A stretch of 64,000 nt of DNA from DATFDN01 sp963830565. GTDB lineage: Bacteria > Pseudomonadota > Alphaproteobacteria > Acetobacterales > Acetobacteraceae. Shown here one piece after another: positions 35,005-44,834 of the stretch. Below the pieces are notes generated by a model. The model saw only the letters and a program-made list of their open reading frames with translations, ran no database searches and was not told the DNA's origin. The stretch is taken from assembly GCA_963830565.1 (NCBI GenBank), contig CAWHMO010000007.1, forward strand, positions 124,001 through 188,000, written 5' to 3'. The translations under genes were made by a program, and so were the position numbers. Numbering within the stretch: position 1 is the stretch's first letter; each line of letters begins with the position of its first letter.

Positions 35005-35787
35005 ATGGACCTCGGCATCAAGGGGCGAAAGGCCATCATCTGTGCGGCCAGCAAGGGGCTCGGCAAGGCCTGCGCGATGTCGCTCGCACGGGAAGGCGTC
35101 GACCTCGTCATCACTGCGCGCACCGCCGAGACGCTCGAAGCCGCCGCCGAGGAGATCCGGCGTGCAACCGGCGTGCGCGTGACCGCCGTGCCGGGAGACA
35201 TCAGCACCGAGGCCGGGCGCGCCGCCGCACTCGCCGCCTGTCCGGCCCCCGACATATTGGTGAACAACGCGGGCGGACCCCCGCCCGGCGATTTCCGCGA
35301 CTGGGATCGCGAGACCTGGATCCGCGCCATCGACGCCAACATGCTGGCGCCGATCTTCATGATAAGGGCGGTGGTGGACGGCATGGCCGAGCGCCGGTTC
35401 GGGCGCATCGTGAACATCACCTCCGCCTCAGTGAAGTCGCCGATCCCGCAGCTCGGCATGAGCAATGGCGCGCGGGCAGGCCTCACCGGCTTCGTCGCCG
35501 GCCTGGCTCGCCAGGTAGCCAAGCACAACGTCACGATCAACAACCTCCTCCCCGGCCCGTTCCTGACCGACCGCCTGCGCAGCGGCGCGGCGCATCTGGC
35601 GCAGCGGAACAATCGCTCGGTGGACGAGGAGCTGGCGCTTCGCGGCAAGGACAACCCCACGGGACGGGTCGGCGACCCGGCGGAGTTCGGGGAGGCGTGC
35701 GCGTTCCTCTGTGCTGCCTCGTCGGGCTACATCGTCGGCCACAACCTCCTGCTCGACGGGGGCGCCTTCAACTCCTCGATTGCGTGA
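35005..35787 (+). CDS. Short-chain dehydrogenase/reductase with altered catalytic residues
   Basis: 260-residue Rossmann oxidoreductase. The NAD(P) motif is present (CAASKGLGKACA) as is the NNAGG segment. Where the SDR catalytic YxxxK should be, the sequence reads GMSNGARAGLTGF, so Tyr is Ser and Lys is Arg; the upstream Ser remains (NITSASV). This points to a divergent subfamily whose chemistry may differ. GGGGG site before the ATG, 14 bp after the thioesterase. Confidence 0.88.
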   Translation: MDLGIKGRKAIICAASKGLGKACAMSLAREGVDLVITARTAETLEAAAEEIRRATGVRVTAVPGDISTEAGRAAALAACPAPDILVNNAGGPPPGDFRDWDRETWIRAIDANMLAPIFMIRAVVDGMAERRFGRIVNITSASVKSPIPQLGMSNGARAGLTGFVAGLARQVAKHNVTINNLLPGPFLTDRLRSGAAHLAQRNNRSVDEELALRGKDNPTGRVGDPAEFGEACAFLCAASSGYIVGHNLLLDGGAFNSSIA

Positions 35788-35796
35788 GGCGTCATC

Positions 35797-37239
35797 ATGG
35801 ACCCCACCTTCCTTCCGGCTTGGCGACTGGCGGAGCTGACGCGGACGGGCAAGATCGGCTGCATCGAGCTGCTGGACCACTATCTGGGCCGCGTGGAGCG
35901 CCTCGACGGCCGCATCAACGCCGTCGTCGCTCGCGACTTCGAGCGCGCCCGCCGCCGCGCCCGCGCGCTCGATCAAGCCGACCGGGGCAACGCCGGTCCG
36001 TTGTTCGGGGTGCCGATGACGGTCAAGGAGAGCTTCGATCTGGCCGGTTTGCCGACAACCTGGGGCTACGAGGAGCGCAAGGCGCACCATGCCGAGCAGG
36101 ACGCGCTGGCAGTGCAGCGCATCGAGGCGGCGGGCGCGGTGGTGTTCGGCAAGACCAACGTGCCGGTCTCGCTGGCCGACTGGCAGAGCTACAATCCGGT
36201 CTATGGCGCGACGTCCAATCCCTGGGACACCTCGCGCACCCCCGGCGGCAGCTCGGGCGGCAGTGCCGCGGCGGTCGCGGCTGGGCTTGCGGGGCTTGAG
36301 ATCGGCAGCGACATCGGCGGCTCGATCCGTGTGCCCGCGCATTTCTGTGGCATCTTCGGCCACAAGCCGACCTGGGGACTGTGCCCACCGCGTGGCCAAT
36401 CGCTCGTGAACGCGGCGGCGATGACCGACATCTCGGTAATCGGGCCGCTGGCGCGCTCGGCGCGCGACCTGGCGCTCGCGCTCGATGCGCTCGCCGGGCC
36501 GGACCCGATCGAGACTGCCCTTACACTGAACTTGCCTGAACCGCGGGCCGGCGGCCTGCGCGACCTGCGGGTCGCGGTATGGGCCGAGGAGCCTGGCCAG
36601 GCCACCGGTGGCGAGACCACGGCGCTGATCGAGGCGCTGGCCGACGAGATCGAGCGCGCGGGTGCCAAGGTCAGCCGAACCGCCCGGCCGGCGATCGATC
36701 CCGCCGAGGCATATCGCGTGTATCTGACGCTTCTCAATTCGGCGTGGAGCGCGCGCGTGCCGGAGGAGGAACTCGTTCGCCAACGCGAGGTGAAGGCGCG
36801 GCTGCGGCCCGAGGATGCCAGCGCCGACGCGGTGATGAATCGTGCCGTCGATCTGTCCCACCGTGACTGGCTGCTTCTGAACGAGCGACGCCACCAGATC
36901 CGCCGCGCCTGGGCCGCCTTCTTTCGGGACTGGGACGTGCTGCTCTGTCCGGCATTTGCCGTCCCCGCCCTGCCGCACATGCAGCAGGGCGCCACCTGGA
37001 AGCGCACCTGCACGGTCGATGGCCGAACGATCCCCTACAACGACATGCTGTTCTGGCCGGGGATCACCTGCGGCTATCATCTCCCCGCCTCGATCGCCCC
37101 GATCGGCATGTCGGCTGCCGGCCTGCCGATCGGCGTGCAGATCGCCGGCCCGCTGTTCGGGGACCGCACGACGATCCGGGTCGCCGAGCTGATCGAGCAG
37201 GCCGGGCACGAGTTCATCGCCCCTGCGGGTTGGAACTGA
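35797..37239 (+). CDS. Amidase-signature family hydrolase
   Basis: 480 residues of the amidase signature family, hydrolysing carboxamides with a Ser-cisSer-Lys triad: Lys in MTVKESFD near residue 76, the glycine-serine loop TPGGSSGGSAAAVAAG near residue 148, and the nucleophile Ser in GSDIGGSIRVPA near residue 173. It lies 9 bp after the SDR and 3 bp before the reductase gene. Substrate unknown. Confidence 0.9.
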   Translation: MDPTFLPAWRLAELTRTGKIGCIELLDHYLGRVERLDGRINAVVARDFERARRRARALDQADRGNAGPLFGVPMTVKESFDLAGLPTTWGYEERKAHHAEQDALAVQRIEAAGAVVFGKTNVPVSLADWQSYNPVYGATSNPWDTSRTPGGSSGGSAAAVAAGLAGLEIGSDIGGSIRVPAHFCGIFGHKPTWGLCPPRGQSLVNAAAMTDISVIGPLARSARDLALALDALAGPDPIETALTLNLPEPRAGGLRDLRVAVWAEEPGQATGGETTALIEALADEIERAGAKVSRTARPAIDPAEAYRVYLTLLNSAWSARVPEEELVRQREVKARLRPEDASADAVMNRAVDLSHRDWLLLNERRHQIRRAWAAFFRDWDVLLCPAFAVPALPHMQQGATWKRTCTVDGRTIPYNDMLFWPGITCGYHLPASIAPIGMSAAGLPIGVQIAGPLFGDRTTIRVAELIEQAGHEFIAPAGWN

Positions 37240-37242
37240 CGG

Positions 37243-38178
37243 ATGCGGCTCCTCGTCCTCGGTGCCGGCGGCATCGGCGGGTATTTCGGCGGCCGTCTGG
37301 TCGAAGCGGGAGCGGACGTCACCTTCCTGGTCCGTCCCGGGCGTGCCGCGCAGCTCGCGCGCGATGGCTTGGTCGTTCGAAGCCCCGCGGGCGACATAGC
37401 TCGCGCGGTGCGCTTCGTCGGCGCCGATCAATTGGCCGAGAACGGGCGGCACGATGCCGTGCTGCTGACCTGCAAGGCCTACGACCTGGAAGCCGCGATC
37501 GCCGCCGTCGCCCCGGCCGTCGCCAACGGGGCGATGGTGATTCCGATGCTGAACGGGATGCGCCACCTCGACCGGCTCGATTTCACCTTCGGGCGGGGGG
37601 CGGTGCTGGGTGGGCTGTGCCAGATCGCCGCGACCCTGGCGCCGACCGGAGAGGTACTGCACCTCAACGCGCTGCACACGCTGATCCTCGGTCCGCGCGC
37701 GGCCAACCAGAAGAGTATTGCGGCCGCGTTCGTCAAGGCAGCCTCCGGCGCGCGCTTCGACTGCCGCGCCAGCGACGACATCGCTCAGGATATGTGGGAA
37801 AAATTCGTCATGCTGGCGACGATGGCGGCCATGACGTGCCTGATGCGTGCCAATGTGGGCGAGATCATGCAGGCCGACGATGGCGAGGCGCTGATGACGG
37901 AGACGCTGGCCGAATGCGATCTCGTCGCCCATGCCGCCGGGCATAGGGGGCGTCCGGCGTTCCTCGATCGCGCGCGAGCCCTGCTCACCGAACGCGGGTC
38001 CAGCTTCGCCGCGTCGATGCTGCGCGATGTCGAGCGCGGCGGTCCCACCGAGGCGGCGCACATCGTGGGCGACGTGCTGGCCCGCGCCCGTGCCGCCGGC
38101 CTCCCAGCGCCGATGCTGCGGGTGGCTTGGTGCCATTTGCAGGCCCATGCCGCACGCCAGGCGGCCGAGCGCGCGTGA
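37243..38178 (+). CDS. Ketopantoate reductase family protein (PanE-like)
   Basis: 311 residues: an N-terminal Rossmann fold with GAGGIGGYFGG and a helical C-terminal domain with the conserved Lys in MWEKFVMLA. True PanE makes pantoate for coenzyme A; here the gene is embedded in an amidase/transport operon, so a role on another 2-keto acid is equally possible. It starts 3 bp after the amidase stop, and its stop overlaps the next start (GTGA). Confidence 0.85.
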   Translation: MRLLVLGAGGIGGYFGGRLVEAGADVTFLVRPGRAAQLARDGLVVRSPAGDIARAVRFVGADQLAENGRHDAVLLTCKAYDLEAAIAAVAPAVANGAMVIPMLNGMRHLDRLDFTFGRGAVLGGLCQIAATLAPTGEVLHLNALHTLILGPRAANQKSIAAAFVKAASGARFDCRASDDIAQDMWEKFVMLATMAAMTCLMRANVGEIMQADDGEALMTETLAECDLVAHAAGHRGRPAFLDRARALLTERGSSFAASMLRDVERGGPTEAAHIVGDVLARARAAGLPAPMLRVAWCHLQAHAARQAAERA

Positions 38179-39719
38179 GGCGGCGCGAGGCGCTCCTCCT
38201 TCCCCTGGCGTTCCTCGCCGCGGGCAAGGCGCGCGCGCAGCGCACCGGCGAGACCTTGCGCATCTCATGGCGCGAGGCGATCCCCAACCTCGATCCGTAC
38301 GCCAACCAGTTGCGGGCCGGGTTCGCGCTGGCCCATGAGGTCTGGGATACGCTTGTCTATAGGGACCCGGCCAGTTTCGAGATCCGTCCGCTGCTCGCGA
38401 CCTCGTGGGCGTGGGAGGACGACCGTACTCTGGTGTTTGCGCTGCGCCCTGGCGTGCGCTGGCATGATGGCAGCGGGTTCAGCGCCGAGGACGTCGCGTA
38501 CACGATCAACATGATCGCCTCCGACCGCCGTCTCTCCGCGCCCAGCATCTATAATTGGTTGGCCGCGGCGGAGATAATCGATCCGTTGCGCGTGCGCGTT
38601 CGGCTAAAGCGGTCGATGCCCGCCGCGCTCGAATATTTCGCCATGGCGATGTGGATTCTGCCAAAGGCGGTTCACGAGCGCCCCGGCCGGTTCGCCCGGC
38701 GCCCTGTGGGCACTGGCCCATACCGCGTCACTGATGCCGACGGCACCAGTCGGGTCGAGCTCACGCGCTTCGACGACTACTACGCCGGCAGTCCGAAAGG
38801 CCGACCCGCGATCGAGGACATCGTGATCCGGGTCGTGCCGGATGCCACCACCGAGCTCGCCGATCTATTGAGCGGGGCCGCCGACTGGATCTGGAGATTC
38901 AATCCCGATCGTATTCCCGCGATCCTGCGCGATCCCGACCTGACGGCGGTGCGAGCGGAATCGATGCGGATCGGGTATATCTCGCTCGACTCGGCCGGCC
39001 GGACCGGCGCCGATAACCCGCTGACGAGCGAGAAGGTTCGCCAGGCGATCTCCCATGCGCTCGATCGCGTCGCGATGGCACGCGAGCTGGGGGGTCCGCG
39101 CGCGCGTCCGCTGGATGCGCCGTGCTATCCCTCCCAGGTCGGCTGCACGACAGCAGACGCGGTTCACTATGCCTATGACCCCGCCCGCGCCCGCCAGTTG
39201 CTGGCCGAGGCAGGCTACCCGAACGGCTTTTCCGTCCAGCTCGTGACGTACGAGCCGCCGCGGTGGTCGGCGATCATGCAGCGATATCTGCGCGCCGTCG
39301 GGATCGACGCCCAGGTGATCCAGTTGCAGCCGGGCGAGGTGGTCCTGCGCGCCATCGAGGGCGAGACGCGGATGCAGGCTGGCGAATGGGGCAGCTATTC
39401 GATCAACGACGTCTCCGCCATCTTGCCGCACTTCTTCACGTTCACCCCGGAAGACTACACGCGCGACCCGAATGTCCGTGACCTGATCGAGGATGCGGGC
39501 GCGACCCGCGATCCGGCGCGGCGGATCGCCGATTATGGTCAGGCGATCCACGCCATCACCGCCCATGCCGACTGGCTGCCGCTTTATACTTACACCGTGA
39601 CCTACGGGTTCGCCCGCGACCTGGAATTCACGCCCTGCGCCGACGAGCTGCCGCGCTTCTACCTGTGCCGCTGGAGAGAGTCGGGTCAGGGCAGCCTGGT
39701 GTCCAGCTCTCACGGGTGA
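38175..39719 (+). CDS. ABC transporter substrate-binding protein, peptide/opine family (SBP_bac_5)
   Basis: 514-residue periplasmic binding protein. N-terminal signal VRRREALLLPLAFLAAGKARAQ (twin-arginine-like) and the family body with NLDPYANQLRAGFALAHEVWDTL, GVRWHDGSGFSAEDVAYTI, TGPYRVT and the LDRVAMARELGG region. No permease or ATPase genes follow, so the partner transporter is elsewhere. Last gene of the operon, convergent with gltX 3 bp away. Probably delivers the amide/peptide substrate for this pathway. Confidence 0.87.
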   Translation: MRRREALLLPLAFLAAGKARAQRTGETLRISWREAIPNLDPYANQLRAGFALAHEVWDTLVYRDPASFEIRPLLATSWAWEDDRTLVFALRPGVRWHDGSGFSAEDVAYTINMIASDRRLSAPSIYNWLAAAEIIDPLRVRVRLKRSMPAALEYFAMAMWILPKAVHERPGRFARRPVGTGPYRVTDADGTSRVELTRFDDYYAGSPKGRPAIEDIVIRVVPDATTELADLLSGAADWIWRFNPDRIPAILRDPDLTAVRAESMRIGYISLDSAGRTGADNPLTSEKVRQAISHALDRVAMARELGGPRARPLDAPCYPSQVGCTTADAVHYAYDPARARQLLAEAGYPNGFSVQLVTYEPPRWSAIMQRYLRAVGIDAQVIQLQPGEVVLRAIEGETRMQAGEWGSYSINDVSAILPHFFTFTPEDYTRDPNVRDLIEDAGATRDPARRIADYGQAIHAITAHADWLPLYTYTVTYGFARDLEFTPCADELPRFYLCRWRESGQGSLVSSSHG

Positions 39720-39722
39720 CGT

Positions 39723-41121
39723 TCAGCCCGCCACCACGCGCAGCCGGGCCAGCGCCTCGTCGCGGCCCAGGGCGGCGAGCGTCGCGTCAATGCCGGGGCT
39801 CACGGTGCTGCCGGTCAGCGCCGCGCGCAACGGCTGGGCGATCTGGCCGAGCTTGCGCCCGGTCGAACTCCGCGAAGCGGCGCAGCGCCGCGTCCAGCGC
39901 CGGGGCGGAGAAATCGGTCGCCTCCAGCGCCGGCGCCAACTGGCGGATCGTCGCCCGCGCCTCCTCGGTCAGCAGCGCGGATGCTTTCGGGTCCAGCGGG
40001 ATCGGTGGATGTCGCGCCAGGAAAGCCGCGGAGCCGGCAAGTTCCACCAGGGTCTTCGCGCGATCCTTCAGCCCGGGCATCAGCGCGCGGATGCGTCGGG
40101 CGGCGGCCCCGTCCAACACCAGGCCGTCGCGTCCCGCGAGGCGGGCAAGCACCTCCTCGGTCAGCCGCCCATCGTCGGCCTGGCGCAGATAGACGCCGTT
40201 CAGGTGCGTCAGCTTGGCGTAGTCCATCCGGCTCGCTGCCCGCCCCACGCCGTCGAGGTCGAAGAGGCGGATCGCCTCGTCGCGGCTGACCACCTCCGTA
40301 TCGCCATGGCCCCAGCCCAGGCGCAGCAGGTAGTTGCACAGCGCCTCCGGCAGATAGCCCTGCTCGCGGAATTCGAGCACCGACACGGCGCCGTGCCGCT
40401 TCGACAGCTTGGCGCCGTCCTGGCCATGGATCAGCGGGATGTGGGCGAAGCGCGGGGTCTGCCAGCCCATCGCCTGATAGATCTGCACCTGCCGGAACGT
40501 GTTGGTCAGGTGGTCGTCGCCGCGAATCACGTGGGTGATGCCCATGTCGTGGTCGTCCACCACCACCGCGTGCAGGTAGGTGGGCGAGCGGTCGCTGCGC
40601 AGGATGATCATGTCGTCGAGCTCGGCATTCGCCACGCGCACCGGCCCCTGGACCATATCCTCCACCACGGTTTGCCCGTCACGAGGCGCCTTGAGGCGGA
40701 TCGCCGGGGCGATGCCTTCGGGTGCCTCGGCCGGATCGCGGTCGCGCCAGGTTCCGTCGTAACGGGGCGGGCGCCCCTCGGCCACTGCCCGCTCGCGCAT
40801 CGCCTTCAGCTCCTCGGCGGTGCAGTAGCAGCGGTAGGCGTGCCCCGCCGCGAGCAGCTCGCGTGCCACCTCGGCATGGCGCGCGGCGCGGGTGGACTGG
40901 AACACCGGCGGTTTATCCGGCGAGAGGTCCAGCCAAGCCAGGCTATCCAGGATCAGGCGCGTGTACTCGTCCGTGCTGCGCGCGCGGTCCGTGTCCTCGA
41001 CGCGCAGCAGGAACGCGCCGCCATGGTGTCGGCTAAACAAGTAGTTGAACAGCGCGGTGCGGGCGCCGCCGATATGCAGCGGGCCGGTCGGGCTGGGGGC
41101 GAAGCGGGTGCGGACGGTCAT
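39723..41121 (-). CDS. gltX: Glutamyl-tRNA synthetase (frameshifted in this sequence)
   Basis: Class I aminoacyl-tRNA synthetase. The HIGH-type motif is SPTGPLHIGGARTA and KMSKS is GAKLSKRHGA. The anticodon-binding domain goes out of frame at GAGTTCG (minus strand, 39864-39870): removing one T gives FAESTGRKLGQIAQPLRAALTG, which restores the conserved C-terminus through ARLRVVAG and a stop at 39723. As the gene is essential the frameshift is best read as a sequence error. Start at 41121 (MTVRTRFAPSPTG). About 465 residues when corrected. Confidence 0.93.
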
Positions 41122-41137
41122 GGGGGCGTCTAGCACG

Positions 41138-42361
41138 TCAGGGCGCGGCGCTCACTACGCCTCGCTGCACCAGCTCGGCGATCCGGTCGGCATCACAGCC
41201 GATGGCGGTCAGCACCTCCCGCGTATGCTCCCCGATCGCAGGCGCGGGCGAGCGCAGCCGGCCCGGTGTTGCCGATAGGCGGGGGATGACGTTGTGCATC
41301 AGCACCGAGCCGGCTTCGGCATCCGGCGCCTCGACCACGATGCCGCGCTGCTGCACGTGCGGGTCCTCGATGAACTGATCGATCTCGTACACCGGCGCCG
41401 CTGTCACCTCCGCCTGCTCGAACACGCGCAGGTTCTCCTCGAGCGTGCGCGCGCCGATGAACGCGGCGATTGGCGCCTCGCAGGCGTCGGCGTTGCGCAC
41501 GCGGTCGGTGTTGGTGCGAAAGCGCGGGTCCTCGATCATATCGGGCCGGCCGATGGCCCGGAACAGCCGCTCGGCCATGGTCTGCATGGAGGCCGAGATC
41601 GCGACGTAGCGGCTGTCGCTGGTTCGCCAGACGTTGCGGGGCGAGGTCGTGCTGGACCGGCTCCCAGTGCGGCGCGGCGTCTCCCCGCTCACCCGAAAGG
41701 TGGCGGCATCCGGCCCGAGGATGGAGGCGATCGGGTCCAACAGTGGCAGGTCGATTATCTGACCCGGACCGCCGTGCTCTGCGATCCGCAGAGCGACCAT
41801 CGTCGCATAGGCGCCGTACAATCCCGCTACCATGTCGGCGAGCGCCAAGGGCGGCAGCACCGGCGCACGATCCTCGAAGCCGGTCTTGGCGGCGAAGCCC
41901 GACATCGCTTCGACCAGGGTGCCGAAGCCCGGCCGCTCCCGGTACGGCCCATCCTGGCCGAAGCCGGAGATGCGCACGATCACCAGCTGGGGGTTGGCCG
42001 CGTGCAACACGTCTGGACCAAGCCCCATCTCTTCGAGCGTGCCGGGGCGGAAATTCTCGATCAGTACATGGCTGCGCGCGACCAGCTCGCGCAGCAGCGC
42101 GCGGCCTTCCTCGGCGCGCAGATTGAGCGCCAAGCTCTTCTTGTTGCGCGCATAGACCTTCCAATAGAGGCTCAGCCCGTTCACCCGCCAGGCTCGCAGC
42201 GGATCGCCGCGCGTCGGCTCCTCGATCTTGACCACTTCCGCGCCTTGGTCGGCGAGCTGCAGGCTCAGCATGTTGCCGGCCACCAAGCGCGACAGGTCGA
42301 TCACGCGCACGCCGTCGAGCGGCGCGGGCGCAGTGGGGTCGAATGCGATGCGGGGGATCAT
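41138..42361 (-). CDS. Class III CoA-transferase (CaiB/BaiF, formyl-CoA transferase-like)
   Basis: 407 residues. CoA-transferases of this family transfer CoA between carboxylic acids through an aspartyl-CoA intermediate; the Asp is in ALADMVAGLYGA. Other family blocks are GVRVIDLSRLVAGN and the FRPGTLEEMGLG loop. 16 bp upstream of gltX on the same strand, and divergent from the FUSC gene with about 110 bp between. Substrate unknown. Confidence 0.88.
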   Translation of the reverse strand: MIPRIAFDPTAPAPLDGVRVIDLSRLVAGNMLSLQLADQGAEVVKIEEPTRGDPLRAWRVNGLSLYWKVYARNKKSLALNLRAEEGRALLRELVARSHVLIENFRPGTLEEMGLGPDVLHAANPQLVIVRISGFGQDGPYRERPGFGTLVEAMSGFAAKTGFEDRAPVLPPLALADMVAGLYGAYATMVALRIAEHGGPGQIIDLPLLDPIASILGPDAATFRVSGETPRRTGSRSSTTSPRNVWRTSDSRYVAISASMQTMAERLFRAIGRPDMIEDPRFRTNTDRVRNADACEAPIAAFIGARTLEENLRVFEQAEVTAAPVYEIDQFIEDPHVQQRGIVVEAPDAEAGSVLMHNVIPRLSATPGRLRSPAPAIGEHTREVLTAIGCDADRIAELVQRGVVSAAP

Positions 42362-42470
42362 GGCACCTCACTTTCCCCGAATGCCGCGTTCCCGCAAGCG
42401 GCGCGGCGCTGCCGCCTCACGGTCTAGGCGGCCGCTGCAACCAGAGGGGGCGGCCACGCGTCAGGGCGCT

Positions 42471-43562
42471 ATGGCTTGCGACCAGCCCCCCGCTCCTGGC
42501 GTGCTGCGCGCGGCGCTGCACGATGCGGTGACATGTGACTGGTCTCGTTTCGAGCCGGTCGCCGCGCTGTACTGCCTGCCGGCCATCGCGGTCCTGCTGG
42601 CCGTGGGCCAGTTCACCGATCATTCCATTGAAGGATTGATCGCTGCCAGTGGGGCGCTGGTGGTCGGCTTCGGAGCGTTCCAGCACCTTACGCGCCTGCG
42701 CGCCGCGCCGATGCTGCTGGCCGCCGCCGGAACCAGCATCTCGGCGGCGATCGGCACTCTGGTCAGCGGCATTCCAGGCATCGAGGCGGGCACCGCCGGC
42801 CTATGGGGATTTGCGCTCGGGCTGTTCACCGCCTTGGGTACGGCAAGCTGGTGGGTGCTGCTGCAATGCGCGGTGGCACTGGTGATCGCCACCACGTTTC
42901 CCGCCGACCTGTTGCACGCCGGGGAACGCGCCGCGCTCGTGCTGGCCGGCGGCATGACACAGATCGCGGTCATCTCCGGACTGTGGCTCCTGATGCCGCG
43001 GCCGTTCGCCAGCATGGCGCCGCCGAACGAGCAGTTGCCGCCCCGCACCTTGACCGAGGCATGGCGCACGCTCGGGCGAGCCGCCGCGCTCCACTCGGCG
43101 CGGCTGCGCTACTGCCTTGCCCTCGGTCTCTCGGTGGCGGCGGGGGTCGTGGTGTTCCGGCTCGTCGGGCTGGAAAATGGCTACTGGGTTCCGATGACGG
43201 TGCTCCTCGTGCTGCGCTGGGGCGGTTTGCAGGTCACGCTCGGCCGCGCCTTGGCTCGCGGCATTGGCACGCTGGCGGGAGCGGGAGCTGTCACCTTGTT
43301 CGCGGCCCTCGCCCAGCCCGCGCCGGGGACACTGATCGGGCTCGGCATCGCGGCCGCCTGGGCCTGCTACGCGCTGCAATGGGTGAACTACGCAGTGCTA
43401 AGCGTTGGCGTGACCGCCTATGTGGTGCTGGGCTTTGCCCTTTCTGGCCTTCCGGAGCCCATGGTCGCCGCGCACCGCGCGCTGGCCACGGTCGTGGGCG
43501 CGCTGGTCGCGGTGGCGGGGCAATTGGCCGTGCGTGTGCTGGACGATCGGGCAAGCGAGTGA
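42471..43562 (+). CDS. FUSC-family membrane protein
   Basis: 363 residues with two groups of membrane segments and the FUSC-type YWVPMTVLLVLRW near the middle. Family members include aromatic-acid efflux proteins (AaeB, fusaric-acid resistance). It is about half the length of AaeB and lacks the large cytoplasmic domain. 115 bp before a HlyD gene and an EmrB-like exporter, so the three may form one efflux unit. Confidence 0.78.
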   Translation: MACDQPPAPGVLRAALHDAVTCDWSRFEPVAALYCLPAIAVLLAVGQFTDHSIEGLIAASGALVVGFGAFQHLTRLRAAPMLLAAAGTSISAAIGTLVSGIPGIEAGTAGLWGFALGLFTALGTASWWVLLQCAVALVIATTFPADLLHAGERAALVLAGGMTQIAVISGLWLLMPRPFASMAPPNEQLPPRTLTEAWRTLGRAAALHSARLRYCLALGLSVAAGVVVFRLVGLENGYWVPMTVLLVLRWGGLQVTLGRALARGIGTLAGAGAVTLFAALAQPAPGTLIGLGIAAAWACYALQWVNYAVLSVGVTAYVVLGFALSGLPEPMVAAHRALATVVGALVAVAGQLAVRVLDDRASE

Positions 43563-43677
43563 CGCGCGACGAAATGGCTCCGCGTTGTTCGCATGCCGGC
43601 TGCCGCTGGCGCGCATGGAACTTCCGTGCAATGGCTGACTATATGCTGTGCTTACGATTATCCAGGGACGTTGTCCG

Positions 43678-44826
43678 ATGCCTGAGGGAATGACCACGGC
43701 CGAGCGTGCCCGCCTCGATCGTGCTTTGGCTCCAAGCCGGACGACGCCGGCACCGCAGCCGGAGGTGCCGTCCGCACCCGAGTCGCGAGCCCCCTCTCGC
43801 CGACCCCGCCTGATCCGGTTCGTGCTGATGGGCGGTGCCGCGCTGGTTCTGTTGATCGGCGGGCTTTGGTATTGGGTGTCCGGCGGGCGCTACGTCACGA
43901 CCACGGACGCCTATGTTCAGGCCGATGTCCTGAATGTCTCGACCGACGTCTCCGGGGTCGTCCAAGACATCGCCGTTAGTGACGGCGAGCAGGTAAGGGC
44001 CGGGCAGATCCTGTTCCGCCTCGACCCGCTGAAATTCCAGCTCGCCGTGGACCAGTCGCGCGCGGACCTGGAGCAGACGCGGCTCGATCTCGACGGCCTC
44101 AAGGCCGACTATCTACGGGCGCTTCAGGCGCAGGCTGCGCAATCTGCCCAGGTCCAGGGCGACCAGGCCACCTTCGATCGGGACGCCGCACTGGTGAAGA
44201 CGCACGCTATGCCGCAGCAGCAGTACGATGACGCGCGCTTCAAGCTGCTGGCCGACGAGGCACAGCTGGGCTCCGCCGAGGCGCAAGTGAAATCCGCGCT
44301 GGCGAAGCTTGGTGGGAATGCCGATCAGCCGGTGACCGAGATGCCCGCCTATAAGACCGCCCTGGCGAAACTCGGAGAGGCACAGCGCCAGATGAATCAC
44401 GCGGTGGTGCGCGCTCCGTTTGACGGCACCGTGACCCAAGTGAGCAAGCTGCAGCTGGGCCAAGTCCTGCAAGCCGGCACGGCGGCCTTCGGATTGGTCG
44501 GAACCAACGATTTCTGGGTCGCCGCCGAGCCGAAGGAGACGGCGCTGACATACGCTCGCCCCGGCGATCCGGCCAAGATCACCATCGATGCCTATCCCGC
44601 TGTCACCTGGGAGGGCGAGGTGCAAAGCATCGCTCCGGCGACGGACCAGCAGTTCGCCATTTTACCAGCGGAGAATTCCTCGGGTAACTGGGTCAAGGTG
44701 GTGCAGCGCGTGCCGCTACGGGTCGTGGTGAAGCCGGTCAGGGGTGCGCCGCCACTGTCGGCCGGAATGAGCGCCGAGGTGACGATCGACACCGGCCACA
44801 CGCGCCACCTCAGCGACCTCTTCTGA
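43678..44826 (+). CDS. HlyD-family membrane fusion protein (EmrA-like)
   Basis: 382 residues. One N-terminal membrane helix (LIRFVLMGGAALVLLIGGLWYW), then the HlyD pattern: TTTDAYVQADVLNVSTDVSG lipoyl-like half, a coiled-coil hairpin (about 110-230) and the second half with VRAPFDGTVTQVS. The barrel ends before LSAGMSAEVTIDTG. It bridges the inner-membrane exporter EmrB to an outer-membrane channel. Adjacent to the exporter (8 bp). The ATG at 43678 is chosen over 43648. Confidence 0.9.
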   Translation: MPEGMTTAERARLDRALAPSRTTPAPQPEVPSAPESRAPSRRPRLIRFVLMGGAALVLLIGGLWYWVSGGRYVTTTDAYVQADVLNVSTDVSGVVQDIAVSDGEQVRAGQILFRLDPLKFQLAVDQSRADLEQTRLDLDGLKADYLRALQAQAAQSAQVQGDQATFDRDAALVKTHAMPQQQYDDARFKLLADEAQLGSAEAQVKSALAKLGGNADQPVTEMPAYKTALAKLGEAQRQMNHAVVRAPFDGTVTQVSKLQLGQVLQAGTAAFGLVGTNDFWVAAEPKETALTYARPGDPAKITIDAYPAVTWEGEVQSIAPATDQQFAILPAENSSGNWVKVVQRVPLRVVVKPVRGAPPLSAGMSAEVTIDTGHTRHLSDLF

Positions 44827-44834
44827 GCGCCGTC

